A DNA stretch of 64,000 nucleotides, from the NCBI GenBank assembly GCA_040221415.1, contig JAVKEN010000022.1, positions 62,001 to 126,000 of the forward strand, in the 5' to 3' direction. Shown piece by piece: positions 44,709-54,000 of this stretch (positions are counted from its first letter, which is position 1; the number at the start of each line of letters is the position of its first letter). This stretch comes from JAVKEN01 sp040221415. GTDB taxonomy: Bacteria > Pseudomonadota > Alphaproteobacteria > Rickettsiales > JABSSG01. The notes under the pieces are model-generated. The model ran no database searches and was not told the origin of the DNA. It saw only the letters and a list, made by a program, of their open reading frames with translations. Made by a program: the position numbers and the translations under genes.

Positions 44709-45092
44709 ATGTTGGGCCGAGCTTTAAAAAGAGCAGCGGGAGGCGGTAGCACATGGAGAGCCTTAGCGACATCCACAGTAGCCAAGAAATGTGCATGCGA
44801 AGAAAAAGGTGGAATTCTAAACTCTCGAACAGTTGACCTTTGCAATGATGGTCTTATCGCCTTCGATATACATTCAGGGTCTTTTATTTTCAACAAGGAG
44901 CACCCAAACGTTATAGAATTCTCCAATGGTGGATTTATTATATCTTTTCACGAAGACCCGACTAGCATTTTTGAAAAAATAGGTCTACTAAACAGCTGCT
45001 GTGCAGAAAATAATGTAGAGCTTTCCGCATCTTTAGACCCATTGGAAATACTAGCCTCTCTTCAAGGTTCGAATCCAGATTTCTTTAGTTAA
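44709..45092 (+). CDS. MLGR-type protein with presequence-like N-terminus (127 aa)
   Basis: ATG 44709. The first 27 residues (MLGRALKRAAGGGSTWRALA...) contain five basic and no acidic residues with many Ala and Ser, like a mitochondrial presequence. The same MLGR opening is found in the genes at 60574 and 61187. The remainder (about 30-127) looks like a small folded domain with repeated strands (LIAFDIHSGSFIFNKEH, GGFIISFHEDP) and Cys residues. No known family. Targeting to a host organelle is inference from the N-terminus alone. Confidence 0.7.
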   Translation: MLGRALKRAAGGGSTWRALATSTVAKKCACEEKGGILNSRTVDLCNDGLIAFDIHSGSFIFNKEHPNVIEFSNGGFIISFHEDPTSIFEKIGLLNSCCAENNVELSASLDPLEILASLQGSNPDFFS

Positions 45093-45165
45093 TTTTTCTT
45101 AACTTTTCTGTTGCTATTCTGAGTTGAATATGGCATTATATAACTCAACAATATGTGAGGCAATA

Positions 45166-45231
45166 ATGTTCATAAAAATCAAACAAGGATTCAACACAGT
45201 TTTCGCAACTATGTCAGGCCTGAGTATTTAG
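45166..45231 (+). other. Mini-ORF (21 aa) overlapping a perfect hairpin
   Basis: ATG 45166, preceded by TGAGG eight bases upstream, encodes MFIKIKQGFNTVFATMSGLS and one more residue before TAG. The end overlaps a hairpin with arms CTGAGT / ACTCAG (about 45219-45236). It may be a short peptide, a leader or chance. The hairpin lies between two convergent genes but has no T-tract. Confidence 0.3.
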
Positions 45232-45254
45232 ACTCAGACCGAACAGAATAGCGT

Positions 45255-45950
45255 TTAACTTTTAGATCTATAGAAGTCTATTTTGATTAGCTCTCTATAA
45301 GAGACTGTCACAAAGAACCTAATGACTAGAACTACAAAGACTTCTACTGCTTTTGCAATAAACATCGCATTAGATGGGCTATAAGGAATCAGAAAATTCA
45401 TTATTGCATTTACCATCGAAAAAGCAATGATTGCAAAGATAAAATAAGTAAAAAATAATTTTATACCCACCATTGCAAAACTTGACTTAATGGCTTCCAT
45501 AACAGTCAGGTTTTTATAGTAAATTAATTGATCTACAAACATTAACTTAATAAAGATAATAAGTGCCAAAATAAGCATGCCAGAACCAAACATGCCAATT
45601 ACATTCATGGTTAACAAAACCAGCACATAATAACCCATCAATGGCTGCAGATAAGTCTTTCCTTCTTCAATTATAGGTCGTAAATCTGTAATTTTTTTAT
45701 TCGCATAATAAGCATTGACCAAATACATGATAAACACCATCACCACAGGATAAATAGTAATATCTATAAGATAACTTAATGCCACCCCTATTCCTCCGCC
45801 TGGAGAAAATCTCATAAGTAAATATTTATAGAAAAAACACATAGCAAACAGTGCCACGACAAAATACAGATTCTTTAGGATAAAATGGCCAAATTTGGCA
45901 AATACTTCCTTCATCACTCCCATAATTTCTGGTTCTATTTTTGTTTTCAT
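45255..45950 (-). CDS. Multi-pass membrane protein, last of five paralogues (231 aa)
   Basis: About six transmembrane helices are seen (LYFVVALFAMCFFYKYLLM, YPVVMVFIMYLVNAYY, YYVLVLLTMNVIGMFGSG and others), with a conserved amphipathic segment before the fifth (LTVMEAIKSSFAMVGIKLFF). The same layout recurs in the four genes upstream. Family resemblance is to general six-helix DUF975/YciC-like inner-membrane proteins, without firm assignment. ATG 45950. Confidence 0.75.
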   Translation of the reverse strand: MKTKIEPEIMGVMKEVFAKFGHFILKNLYFVVALFAMCFFYKYLLMRFSPGGGIGVALSYLIDITIYPVVMVFIMYLVNAYYANKKITDLRPIIEEGKTYLQPLMGYYVLVLLTMNVIGMFGSGMLILALIIFIKLMFVDQLIYYKNLTVMEAIKSSFAMVGIKLFFTYFIFAIIAFSMVNAIMNFLIPYSPSNAMFIAKAVEVFVVLVIRFFVTVSYRELIKIDFYRSKS

Positions 45951-45970
45951 AACTATCCCCTTGTTTTTGA

Positions 45971-46792
45971 TTAAGTGTATTCTTTATACAAATGATACGC
46001 AAATGCAACGTATAGAACTTGGAAAGGAATGCTAAGCAATGTCATTAAGAACAAAGTAAGCATGTCCACTAATGGGTTAGCATGCATTAGAAGGTTCTGG
46101 TAATTAGCTCCTAAAAATGAATAACTTGCGCCAAGAAGCACTCCTAAGCCATATAACAATAATGAATAGATCGCAGTATAAATTCCAATAACAATAATGA
46201 ATTGGATAATTTCTGACAGTCTAATTTTCATACATTTGCGTAGAGCCACCAAACCAACGGAGTCTCCTGTCTTATACGAGAAATAAATGACAAACATCAC
46301 TTTTAAAGCAAAATAAGCGCCAATCATCATAATAATCAGGGTAATGAAATTAAATGCACCACTGGCTGTCATATAATAATCATGGATAGATTTGATAGAC
46401 TTAGATTCAATTAGTGCAAACTCAGCGATATAACCACTAAACAACCACATCACCACAAAAGGTATCAATAAGAATACTACAAACCACATATATCCCGAGA
46501 TTGTTGGGTAAAGCTTCTTAAAACTTGTGTTAACAAACGTGCTAAACTTAAATTTCTTATGCTCATGCCAGTGCACATAAAGATAGGCAAGCACCATAAA
46601 AGTAAGAACTGACTGAACTAAATCCATCAATCCAGAAAGAAGAAATGAAATTGTATCAGAGTTCTGAATAAAATCTTTTTCGAAACGCTCATCAATCATT
46701 GTTGCTGGAGTCAAGAAAAGCGCTAGAAGAAACAGATACTTAAAACGTTTAGTGCAGAAATGCCAAAGCTCTTTATAAGATTCTATAATCAT
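45971..46792 (-). CDS. Multi-pass membrane protein, paralogue 4 (273 aa)
   Basis: I choose ATG 46792 (MIIESYKELWHFCTKRFKYL), with AAAGG five bases upstream, over the GTG two codons earlier. Around six helices are seen, with LRKCMKIRLSEIIQFIIVIG in the position of the conserved amphipathic segment. The opening ESYKELWHFCTKRF..LFLLALFL matches the pattern DSLVFIKKHFLCFLSLLLL of the neighbour. It is 20 bases upstream of the last gene of the operon. Confidence 0.75.
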   Translation of the reverse strand: MIIESYKELWHFCTKRFKYLFLLALFLTPATMIDERFEKDFIQNSDTISFLLSGLMDLVQSVLTFMVLAYLYVHWHEHKKFKFSTFVNTSFKKLYPTISGYMWFVVFLLIPFVVMWLFSGYIAEFALIESKSIKSIHDYYMTASGAFNFITLIIMMIGAYFALKVMFVIYFSYKTGDSVGLVALRKCMKIRLSEIIQFIIVIGIYTAIYSLLLYGLGVLLGASYSFLGANYQNLLMHANPLVDMLTLFLMTLLSIPFQVLYVAFAYHLYKEYT

Positions 46793-46807
46793 ACTCACCT
46801 TTTTTAA

Positions 46808-47506
46808 TTAAGATTCACTATTTTCTTGGTGTTCGTGCTGTAGCGAAATAATAATCAACCACATCATAACAAAAGACGTAATAATGAAGTTAATAATTTC
46901 AGATATTTGTTTGCACGAAGATTTATAAGACATTATCTTGCAGCCAAAATGTAGGCTGATTTCATCACTGCCTTTCACTTTCACTTCAAAATAAGTAAAG
47001 AATTGCAAAGCTACAATAATTAACATCCCAACCATAACTTGAGAAAACTCAGGCAAGCTCATTTCATTTATTGATCTGTTCAATGAATTGTAAAACATAT
47101 AATCACCATCTTTAATACCCCTAACCGCAGAAGCAAAACAATATACTGCAAATACTGATGATACCAGCAAAGACCAGGCAATTTGCTCGACAAAACCTAT
47201 AGTGGTTAAATTCTTGAATATCTGCAAAATAACATAAAATGAGATCGCATAAATAATTACCGGCACAATAACACATGGGAGTCTTTTAATAACATCCCAA
47301 ATAATCCAGAAATGTAACCAGTGATTCTCTTTCCAATTCGTATAAACACTCACAAGCGCAACAAAAAATAGCACTTTTAGTATCATCGATATCTCATCGA
47401 AAGACTCTGAATAGGCCTCGAAGAAAATAGCCACAGAGACTAAAACCATACATATGATTACTGATATGACGCTATAAAATGCAACCTTACGTTTATGACT
47501 TGTCAT
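46808..47506 (-). CDS. Multi-pass membrane protein, paralogue 3 (232 aa)
   Basis: I choose ATG 47506 (MTSHKRKVAFYSVISVIICM), which has GGGA upstream and overlaps the previous stop by 14 bases. An ATG five codons earlier is possible, but upstream of it no site is seen. About six helices, with a polar loop (YNSLNRSINEMSLPEFSQVM) before helix five as in the paralogues. Part of the five-gene operon. Confidence 0.75.
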   Translation of the reverse strand: MTSHKRKVAFYSVISVIICMVLVSVAIFFEAYSESFDEISMILKVLFFVALVSVYTNWKENHWLHFWIIWDVIKRLPCVIVPVIIYAISFYVILQIFKNLTTIGFVEQIAWSLLVSSVFAVYCFASAVRGIKDGDYMFYNSLNRSINEMSLPEFSQVMVGMLIIVALQFFTYFEVKVKGSDEISLHFGCKIMSYKSSCKQISEIINFIITSFVMMWLIIISLQHEHQENSES

Positions 47507-48326
47507 TTCCTGATTTCCCATGATGATGAAATTTATGATGCAGCTGCATAGCATATGAGATTACAAAGAACCCCATGATGCAAAACGCCATAATTTTTAT
47601 AAAATAAAAGAGCGCACCATAAATATTGAACTCGCCAAATTTAAAGAAATTAATAGACGACTCACTCATGAAAAGTTCAATAATTGTTACAAACCACTCA
47701 GCCAAACTTGCTATCACAAACAAATAAGCTAAGAATGCTATTATAATTTTTGTAAGATCTTTATACTTCAACCTTTTGAAAAGATATTGAATAGATGACA
47801 CTGCAGTCAAATCTTTATCAAGCATTGCAAAGATCAAACCAAAAACTAGCTTAAAACTTAAATACATAAATATGTAACCAGACACCAGAAAATACAGGAA
47901 GCTGTTGCTCACTGCAAAATGTTGGTAAATTTCGAATAAGCTAACCTTGCCCATTATATTCATATGTTGCATTGCAAGCATCACTATCGAAACAACAGCA
48001 ATCAATCCCAGAAGAAAAACATAAAACACTAACAGCGGAGCAAATCTAATTTTAAATTGCCCCATTACGTGCTGAATAGTCATATCACGACGTTTCTTGA
48101 ATAAATAAAACATCGAAAACCCTAGGTTAAACAACACCATAGCCACGAATAAAAACAAATAAGTCTTAAATGCATCGATACTCAAGAAATCAGCAAATGT
48201 TAGATCAGCAAACACAAACTGATAGTCAATCATGTGATTAGCTTGGATCAGTAACAGCAAAGAAAGAAAGCAAAGAAAATGCTTTTTGATAAAAACTAAG
48301 CTGTCTCTGATTGCTATTTTGAACAT
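47493..48326 (-). CDS. Multi-pass membrane protein, paralogue 2 (277 aa)
   Basis: ATG 48326 overlaps the previous gene's stop (TAATG). Helices include FLCFLSLLLLIQANHM, FLFVAMVLFNLGFSMFYLF and LLVFYVFLLGLIAVVSIVML, with the conserved segment SSIQYLFKRLKYKDLTKIII. The C-terminus is His/Lys-rich (HHKFHHHGKSGNDKS), which might bind metal. No named family. Confidence 0.75.
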   Translation of the reverse strand: MFKIAIRDSLVFIKKHFLCFLSLLLLIQANHMIDYQFVFADLTFADFLSIDAFKTYLFLFVAMVLFNLGFSMFYLFKKRRDMTIQHVMGQFKIRFAPLLVFYVFLLGLIAVVSIVMLAMQHMNIMGKVSLFEIYQHFAVSNSFLYFLVSGYIFMYLSFKLVFGLIFAMLDKDLTAVSSIQYLFKRLKYKDLTKIIIAFLAYLFVIASLAEWFVTIIELFMSESSINFFKFGEFNIYGALFYFIKIMAFCIMGFFVISYAMQLHHKFHHHGKSGNDKS

Positions 48327-49057
48327 TATTTTCTACTGCTAATATTTTTATAAATGGATATTTGCGAAAGCATAATCAAAATATGAATGTATGCCTGAAC
48401 AATATCTTCAATTCCAAAACCCATTAGCTTAAATAAGTGCATGATGTCAAATATATAATAAATCATGAAGCCGAGCCAATGGAAAATAATTACAATAAAC
48501 AAATAATAAGCAACAATTCTCCAGCTTGTTCTTTTAATACAACTCCTGAAAGTTTGCATCACTGTGTACTTATCCTCATAATAGAGAACTGGAAAAAACA
48601 AAATCATTGATTTTAACATCAATATAACTCCCAACACCAAAATCGAAGATCTAATAACAGACAGTAAGTCACTATCAAAATCTAAGTTCATTTTGCCAAC
48701 CAAAAAGCTTGCATAGAAGGCTAGACTAAGTACAACACTTGCAAAGAGCCCGCCAAAAACAAATCGAGGCAATGCCCGCTTTAACTCGCTAAAAAACAAA
48801 TTAGTGTCAACTTTCCGATGCTCGTAAAAATGAATCACAATCAAAGACATCGTAGAAAGAATGACAGAGAATAAAAATATGTTAACTACAAAATTAGTAC
48901 TGTAGAAAAACTGGTAGCCCAATAATGGATTGGGATTTTCAAACGCCCCTTCAACAAGCATTTTACTGACTGAGAAGTAGGCTAAGGTCATTATTATTGA
49001 AGCTAAAAAATGATTTTTAAGAAATTTCCTTAGATCTTCAAATACAACCTTGAACAT
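48326..49057 (-). CDS. Multi-pass membrane protein, paralogue 1, first of operon (243 aa)
   Basis: ATG 49057 (MFKVVFEDLRKFLKNHFLAS) has GGG five bases upstream; the GTG two codons earlier is less likely. About six helices, with the conserved TVMQTFRSCIKRTSWRIVAY segment. It leads an operon in which all five genes have the same layout and overlap or nearly touch. Function is unknown; such families are often transport-related or envelope proteins. Confidence 0.75.
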   Translation of the reverse strand: MFKVVFEDLRKFLKNHFLASIIMTLAYFSVSKMLVEGAFENPNPLLGYQFFYSTNFVVNIFLFSVILSTMSLIVIHFYEHRKVDTNLFFSELKRALPRFVFGGLFASVVLSLAFYASFLVGKMNLDFDSDLLSVIRSSILVLGVILMLKSMILFFPVLYYEDKYTVMQTFRSCIKRTSWRIVAYYLFIVIIFHWLGFMIYYIFDIMHLFKLMGFGIEDIVQAYIHILIMLSQISIYKNISSRK

Positions 49058-49135
49058 ACTCACCCGTCATTGTGTTAGTAAAAGCATATCATAAAAATTT
49101 TATATTATGCTATAGATTATTTGCCATGGGGTTAT

Positions 49136-49927
49136 TTAAGAAATGTCTTCTGGTTGTTTTGCAACTCCTCTTAGCGATGACCCTTCATTATGATGCTCTT
49201 CAGATTCAAAATTGTCATCAATAGCTTCACTAGGAATCTCGTCAGAGGACTTAACTCCCAACAAATTAAATATATCAATGCCTTCCGTTATATCTTCCTG
49301 GTTATGCCAACCAGTAAAGGTGAAATTAGCAGCTTCATTATAAGTAAAGTTATAAAATGTAGTTTCAATTGAAAAAGCTCTAACATCGTAGTTAGAGCAT
49401 TCTAGTGGTCGATTAGAAGCGTAGCATTCTTTAGGCACAGCGGCACACGATATTTCCTGCCCCTCATGTGCACATTTTTGCTTTCCTAGTGTCATTTCTG
49501 GCGCTGCAACCTCTTTGCCTGTTTTATCATCAATCTCTGCAGTAAGTACCGCTGGATAAAAACAAGGACCCTTACTATAGGAATTTAGTTTAGCCAAATT
49601 TTCTTCCTGAAAACATCCCTTAGCCGTTAAAGGTAGCGCTACCTCGATCGGACATTTATTTTTATACATAGAGTAAGATGGATACTTATAGTCGACGCTT
49701 CCATTAAACTCTTCAACTAACATGTCGGCAATTTCTGTTTGATTGTTTAATAAAGAAAAAAAGACCGGCTGATGATGGCCGATCCCTAATTTAAATCCAT
49801 TAACATCAATAAAATGAGCAGTGGTTCTTACCTCTTCTAAATCACCCCTTTGAATTGCATCCTCAATTTTTTTGTACATATCAGGCGCCGAAGACCAACT
49901 GCCTGTTAACATTCCATACAAATTCAT
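49136..49927 (-). CDS. Ankyrin-like protein with Cys-rich part (263 aa)
   Basis: ATG 49927 (MNLYGMLTGSWSSAPDMYKK). Residues about 18-75 give a diverged ankyrin pair (IEDAIQRGDLEEVRTTAHFI, then PVFFSLLNNQTEIADMLVE). A Cys-containing middle follows (KCAHEGQEISCAAVPKECYA) and an acidic tail. The layout resembles the protein at 27400. No signal peptide is clear. It could be a host-directed binding protein (inference). Confidence 0.7.
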   Translation of the reverse strand: MNLYGMLTGSWSSAPDMYKKIEDAIQRGDLEEVRTTAHFIDVNGFKLGIGHHQPVFFSLLNNQTEIADMLVEEFNGSVDYKYPSYSMYKNKCPIEVALPLTAKGCFQEENLAKLNSYSKGPCFYPAVLTAEIDDKTGKEVAAPEMTLGKQKCAHEGQEISCAAVPKECYASNRPLECSNYDVRAFSIETTFYNFTYNEAANFTFTGWHNQEDITEGIDIFNLLGVKSSDEIPSEAIDDNFESEEHHNEGSSLRGVAKQPEDIS

Positions 49928-50205
49928 TCCTCTTTCCTCTTAATATCCCTCAACCTACTCAAGCGTAGCATTAATATTTGCACTCCGCAGTTTATTTGGG
50001 CCAGTTAAACTAATTATACCATTTTTTTTATTAACTAAACAAATAAAAACAATAACTAACGGTTGTTAAGAATTGCCATTCTTAGCGATTTATTACTATT
50101 TTTCAACAAGTTACAAAGATTCAACTTAGAATTGCATTTTTGCAACATGCGGTTGAAAAAACTTTAATTTACTGTAAAAACTGTGAAAGCATAGTTAGCA
50201 TAGCC

Positions 50206-50272
50206 AGAAAAAAAGCGAGCTTACTTTACAGAGAATCTATAAAGTAAGCTCAATGAGGAGGCATCTTTGTAA
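50206..50272 (-). ncRNA. Candidate small RNA with exposed CCTCCTC and intrinsic terminator
   Basis: On the minus strand a perfect 12-base stem (GAGCTTACTTTA / TAAAGTAAGCTC, 50217-50251, 11-base loop) is followed closely by seven T (50214-50208), a strong terminator. Upstream lies TTGACA (50305-50300), 16 bases and TAACAT (50283-50278). Transcription would start near 50272, giving about 67 bases with a single-stranded GATGCCTCCTCATTG. No minus-strand gene lies just upstream that this terminator could serve. CCTCC matches the 16S anti-Shine-Dalgarno. Confidence 0.5.
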
Positions 50273-50277
50273 CTAAA

Positions 50278-50305
50278 ATGTTATCATAGGTTTTATACTT
50301 GTCAA
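50278..50305 (-). promoter_or_regulatory. Candidate promoter of the small RNA
   Basis: Perfect -35 TTGACA, a 16-base spacer and -10 TAACAT (4 of 6), reading on the minus strand toward the terminator hairpin at 50217-50251. Confidence 0.45.
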
Positions 50306-50399
50306 CAACCTCAACTAAAAATTTTAAAAAAAGTTTTTTACCTTTGATTTTCCTCTATAAAGGTATATAAACAGCCACTTATTATTCAGGATAACATAG

Positions 50400-50990
50400 A
50401 TGAAGTTAGAAAAAGTTGCAGTTTTTTTAGGATCTAATTTTGGAAAATCTGACATTTATATTGATGCAGTAAAAAAAGTAGCTGATTGTTTAGCTAAAAA
50501 TAATCTTGAACTAATATATGGCGGTGCAAAAAATGGCTTAATGGGCGAACTTGCAACCTATGCCCTTGAAAAAGGGGTTAAAGTCACAGGAGTGATTCCA
50601 AAAGATCTTATTAAATCTGAAATCCATCACAAAGGAATCACCAAGCTGCACGAGGTGAATTCAATGCACGACCGTAAAGAGCTTATGTCTAATATTGCCG
50701 ATGCCTTTATAGTATGTGCAGGTGGATGTGGTTCTCTTGACGAATTCTTTGAAATCTATACTTGGGCTCAGTTAAATTTTCATACAAGGCCAATTGCGAT
50801 TTTAAATACCAACGATTACTACAAACATGTTCTGGCGCAACTTGATCACATGGTCGAAGAACAATTTGTAAGGCCAGAGCATCGTGATATGCTAATTGTT
50901 AGTAAAGATCCTGAAGAAATAATTGAAAAATTTAGGAAATACAAACACCCAGTGATTGATAAGTGGATTCCCGACTCTAGGCAAAAATAG
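50400..50990 (+). CDS. LOG-family (nucleotide phosphoribohydrolase-like) protein (196 aa)
   Basis: Typical LOG sequence: VAVFLGSNFGKSDIYIDA, LELIYGGAKNGLMGELA, VKVTGVIPKDLI, MHDRKELMSNIADAFIV and the signature position AGGCGSLDEFFEIYTW. LOG enzymes remove ribose phosphate from nucleotides such as AMP or cytokinin nucleotides using the PGGxGTxxE motif. Here it reads AGGCGSLDE, so Pro is Ala and Thr is Ser, while the Gly residues and the final Glu remain. Activity is likely but not certain. ATG 50400. Confidence 0.9.
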   Translation: MKLEKVAVFLGSNFGKSDIYIDAVKKVADCLAKNNLELIYGGAKNGLMGELATYALEKGVKVTGVIPKDLIKSEIHHKGITKLHEVNSMHDRKELMSNIADAFIVCAGGCGSLDEFFEIYTWAQLNFHTRPIAILNTNDYYKHVLAQLDHMVEEQFVRPEHRDMLIVSKDPEEIIEKFRKYKHPVIDKWIPDSRQK

Positions 50991-51054
50991 TTTATAAATT
51001 CTTATTGAGATATAACAGCTTATTTGCTACTCCTATATATTCGAATAATAGCAA

Positions 51055-54000
51055 ATGATGAATCGCTTATTTAGGTTAATAGCAACTTTAATCTTACTTT
51101 CCTTTTCGAGTAATGCCTCGGCTTGGCATACAAATTACTATATGTATTATTGGCTTGCTAATTGCATGGATACAAGAAGCAATTGCGACTCAAAACATTG
51201 TGAAGATGCATGCAAGGCTGGTATTTTCGGCAGATGCTGGAATACAAGCTACTTAAATGTAGCCCCAGAAAAGCTCCAAGAGCTTGGAGGGTCCAATAGT
51301 TTCTTCAACCCTAAAGTAAATGCTAAAGTATATTTCAGAAACGCTATTATACCCGGAGTTTTTGGTCTACTAAGTTTCTGCGAAGTTGGAGGGACAACAG
51401 TCCTCTTAGATGGAGGTGAAAGCAAAACAATTTCCTATGGACCAATTGGCTTTGACGTAAATGTACAAAGCTATATGATTCTTGATGGAGGATCCCAAGA
51501 AGATGGGATAGTTAGCAAATCAATTATGTGCTGTGATAGCGGAGAGTCTCCCGGAGCAAAAAACTCCTACAGTATATATGATCTAGGAGGTGACTCAAAA
51601 TCATATCAAGGCTGCACAATCCCGAATTATGACGACACTTTCGGAGAAGATGGCAGCAAATGCAGTGACTGCGGATGCGGAGATGCAAAAAATTTAGCTG
51701 GAGCTTACGGGTGCAATCAGGCAAAAATATTTTCTCTTTTATGTAAAAATCAAGTGGCTTTACCTGCAATCTGTGTAGCGTCAAAAGTAGATGCAGCTGG
51801 GTTTCAACAAATAAAATCTGGTTGTTACCCAGCTCCTTTAGCTCCCCCTCCTCCACAAATGTGTAAGTGCTCTCTGCCAACAACTCCAGCTCCAGCCTAT
51901 GCATACCCGGTATGTACTGCGTTTAATCCTCCAGCAATATTAGCGGATGCAGATTCAAGTGCTAGTGGCCAAACAAGCAACAATTGCGTCCCTCAATACA
52001 GGTCACCAAACACCGCTGCGCTAGGCCCTGAATCAACTTATTATAAACCAGTTGCTCGAGTATTCTTAAGCAATCCAATTCAGGTAGGAACTTGGGAGTC
52101 ACCTGTTAATGGTAGCGGAGCACAATATTGCGGAGCTAACTCCAAAGCCGACAAATATCCTATTAAAAAAGCTTGTGACGGTAATAAATGCACCAATCAA
52201 AATGAGAGTGATTGTTTTTTTATATCTTCTGGACAAACAAACATAACCAGCACCTATGTAAATGACCAAGGCACAGTTGAGCCTTCAGTCCCTACTATGT
52301 ATGTATTCTCTTCTGGATCAGATGAAGCACCTTCACCAAGCGGGCCAGAAAACACAGCATTTGTAGATGCGCCAGTTGGCAACACTTCTATGGATCGTTT
52401 TGGCTTTAATAATGCACAATTTGGTGACGTATCATTTGACTTCTCTGCGCTTGGAGATGGCTCAAAAGAAGATTGCACATTAAATGGCATTTATAATTCA
52501 AGCTATAACCCTGGTAATTCTAGTAAGATAAATAACCTCCAATGCCCTGGATCCAAATCCATAACTCTTCAATCACTTGATAAGGACTCAAATGACAAAC
52601 CCTACGAAAGAACATTTATTTCATTTTTGCCAGATGAATGTGGACCTAAAGATGACCCTTATAATTGCACGCAATATTGTGTAGCTGAATATTTTGCACC
52701 CGGAAAAGGCCTGCCATACTCTATTTCTTGCTTCCCAAGACCGCAGCCAACCAAATTTTCAGTTGAACGATGCAAATCAAACTCAAGCTCAAACAAAGAT
52801 TGCGATAGCTATATAAACGACTATAACTCACTTTCCAAATGGTGTCTGGACATGCAGATCGAGGATCAACCTACAATGAGAGTTTGTGGAGACAATAGAT
52901 TAAACAAAATGAAGTTTCCGGATGATAACCCTACACAGGTTGTGCCTCTACTAACTGATATCAATTTTAATCAGCCTCCATCAAGTTTACCATCTGGCTC
53001 AAAGGGCTACTGTCCTGCAGCTTCAGACCCTACAAGCTTCAATTCTTGTCCGATTGGCTTTTATAATTACACGGACTCCAAAAAGAAAAATGAGTATATT
53101 CAAGGCGGCACAATGCTTTGTGGCATAAGCTGGCCGAATCTTTCCTCATGCCCTATGGGGTGTACACAATTTCCAAATTGCACTTCAGAAAAAGATCAAT
53201 CAGGCTGCGATGTAAGTGATTTAGCTAAAATGGGTTGCAACTGTATTTCTGCACAACAAAATTATTGCAGTGACACCGGAAAATATGATGGAAATTGTTC
53301 TTCTCCAGATGTTTCGCTTCGTCCTTCAGATCGCTCAACCCCTGACGCTTCAGATCCAACTAAATATAATCCTGATATTCTGGCTCAACTAGCTCCGTGG
53401 TTGTTCAATAAACCTACCGACTCCCCACCAGATGGCTCTGGTTTGCGTGGCAGGACACCAATGGAAAATGGTTTATGCACAATTATGACTCAATGGGATC
53501 CTGTCGATTGTTGCGCCATGTACGGTAGCGACTCTGATATAGCTAAAGATGCAAATGCAAACCCTCCAAAGCTTCAAATGCCTGATGGAATTTCTGTAGA
53601 AGACTTTTATAATGCCTGCCAAGCATTCACCTGTAAGTTCACCACTGTCACAGAAGATTCGCTAAAAGAAGATGTTTCAGGCGCAATATTCAATGATGCA
53701 GCTTACATGAGTAAAATCAGCAATGATATTTATGAAGCTTGTGTTCAAAATCAAGCCCCTACTCTGCCAGATCCGAGCTTCTTTTCTTCAAATGATAAGC
53801 TTTCAAAATACGTTCAAGACGCCTTAGAGCCAATTAAAAAAATTACTGACATTTACGGCACAGGCGTCTTATGCAGCTTCTTCCAACCTGGATCTTCTTC
53901 TAGTGATAATGGCGGCCCTGCAAGGTGTAACACTTCAACAGTAACAGTCGCAAGTAGTGACGGATTTACCAACGCCACATGCGGAGCATTAGCACCAGCA

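Larger units (their letters stand above)
49928..50399. other. Intergenic region of 472 bases with a candidate small RNA
   Basis: No protein gene is seen. The left part holds AT-rich sequence with one short inverted repeat TAAGAATtgccATTCTTA (50067-50084). The right part contains the candidate minus-strand small RNA annotated separately, then the leader of the LOG-family gene with CAGGA nine bases before ATG 50400. Confidence 0.6.

Noticed and set aside
45066..45078. GGTTCGAATCC resembling a tRNA T-loop
   Set aside because: The surrounding bases do not form a five-pair T-stem or an acceptor stem, and the site is inside the coding end of the MLGR-type gene.
45087..45110. AGTTAA-tttttc-TTAACT followed by TTTT as terminator of the 127-aa gene
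   Set aside because: The stem is only six AT-rich pairs and overlaps the stop codon; too weak to annotate with confidence.
50067..50084. Inverted repeat TAAGAATtgccATTCTTA as a terminator
   Set aside because: No T-tract follows on either strand.
50235..50283. AATGAGGAGGC as ribosome site for a plus-strand gene
   Set aside because: No start codon lies at proper spacing and the next ATG (50278) meets a stop after two codons; the minus-strand RNA reading explains the sequence better.
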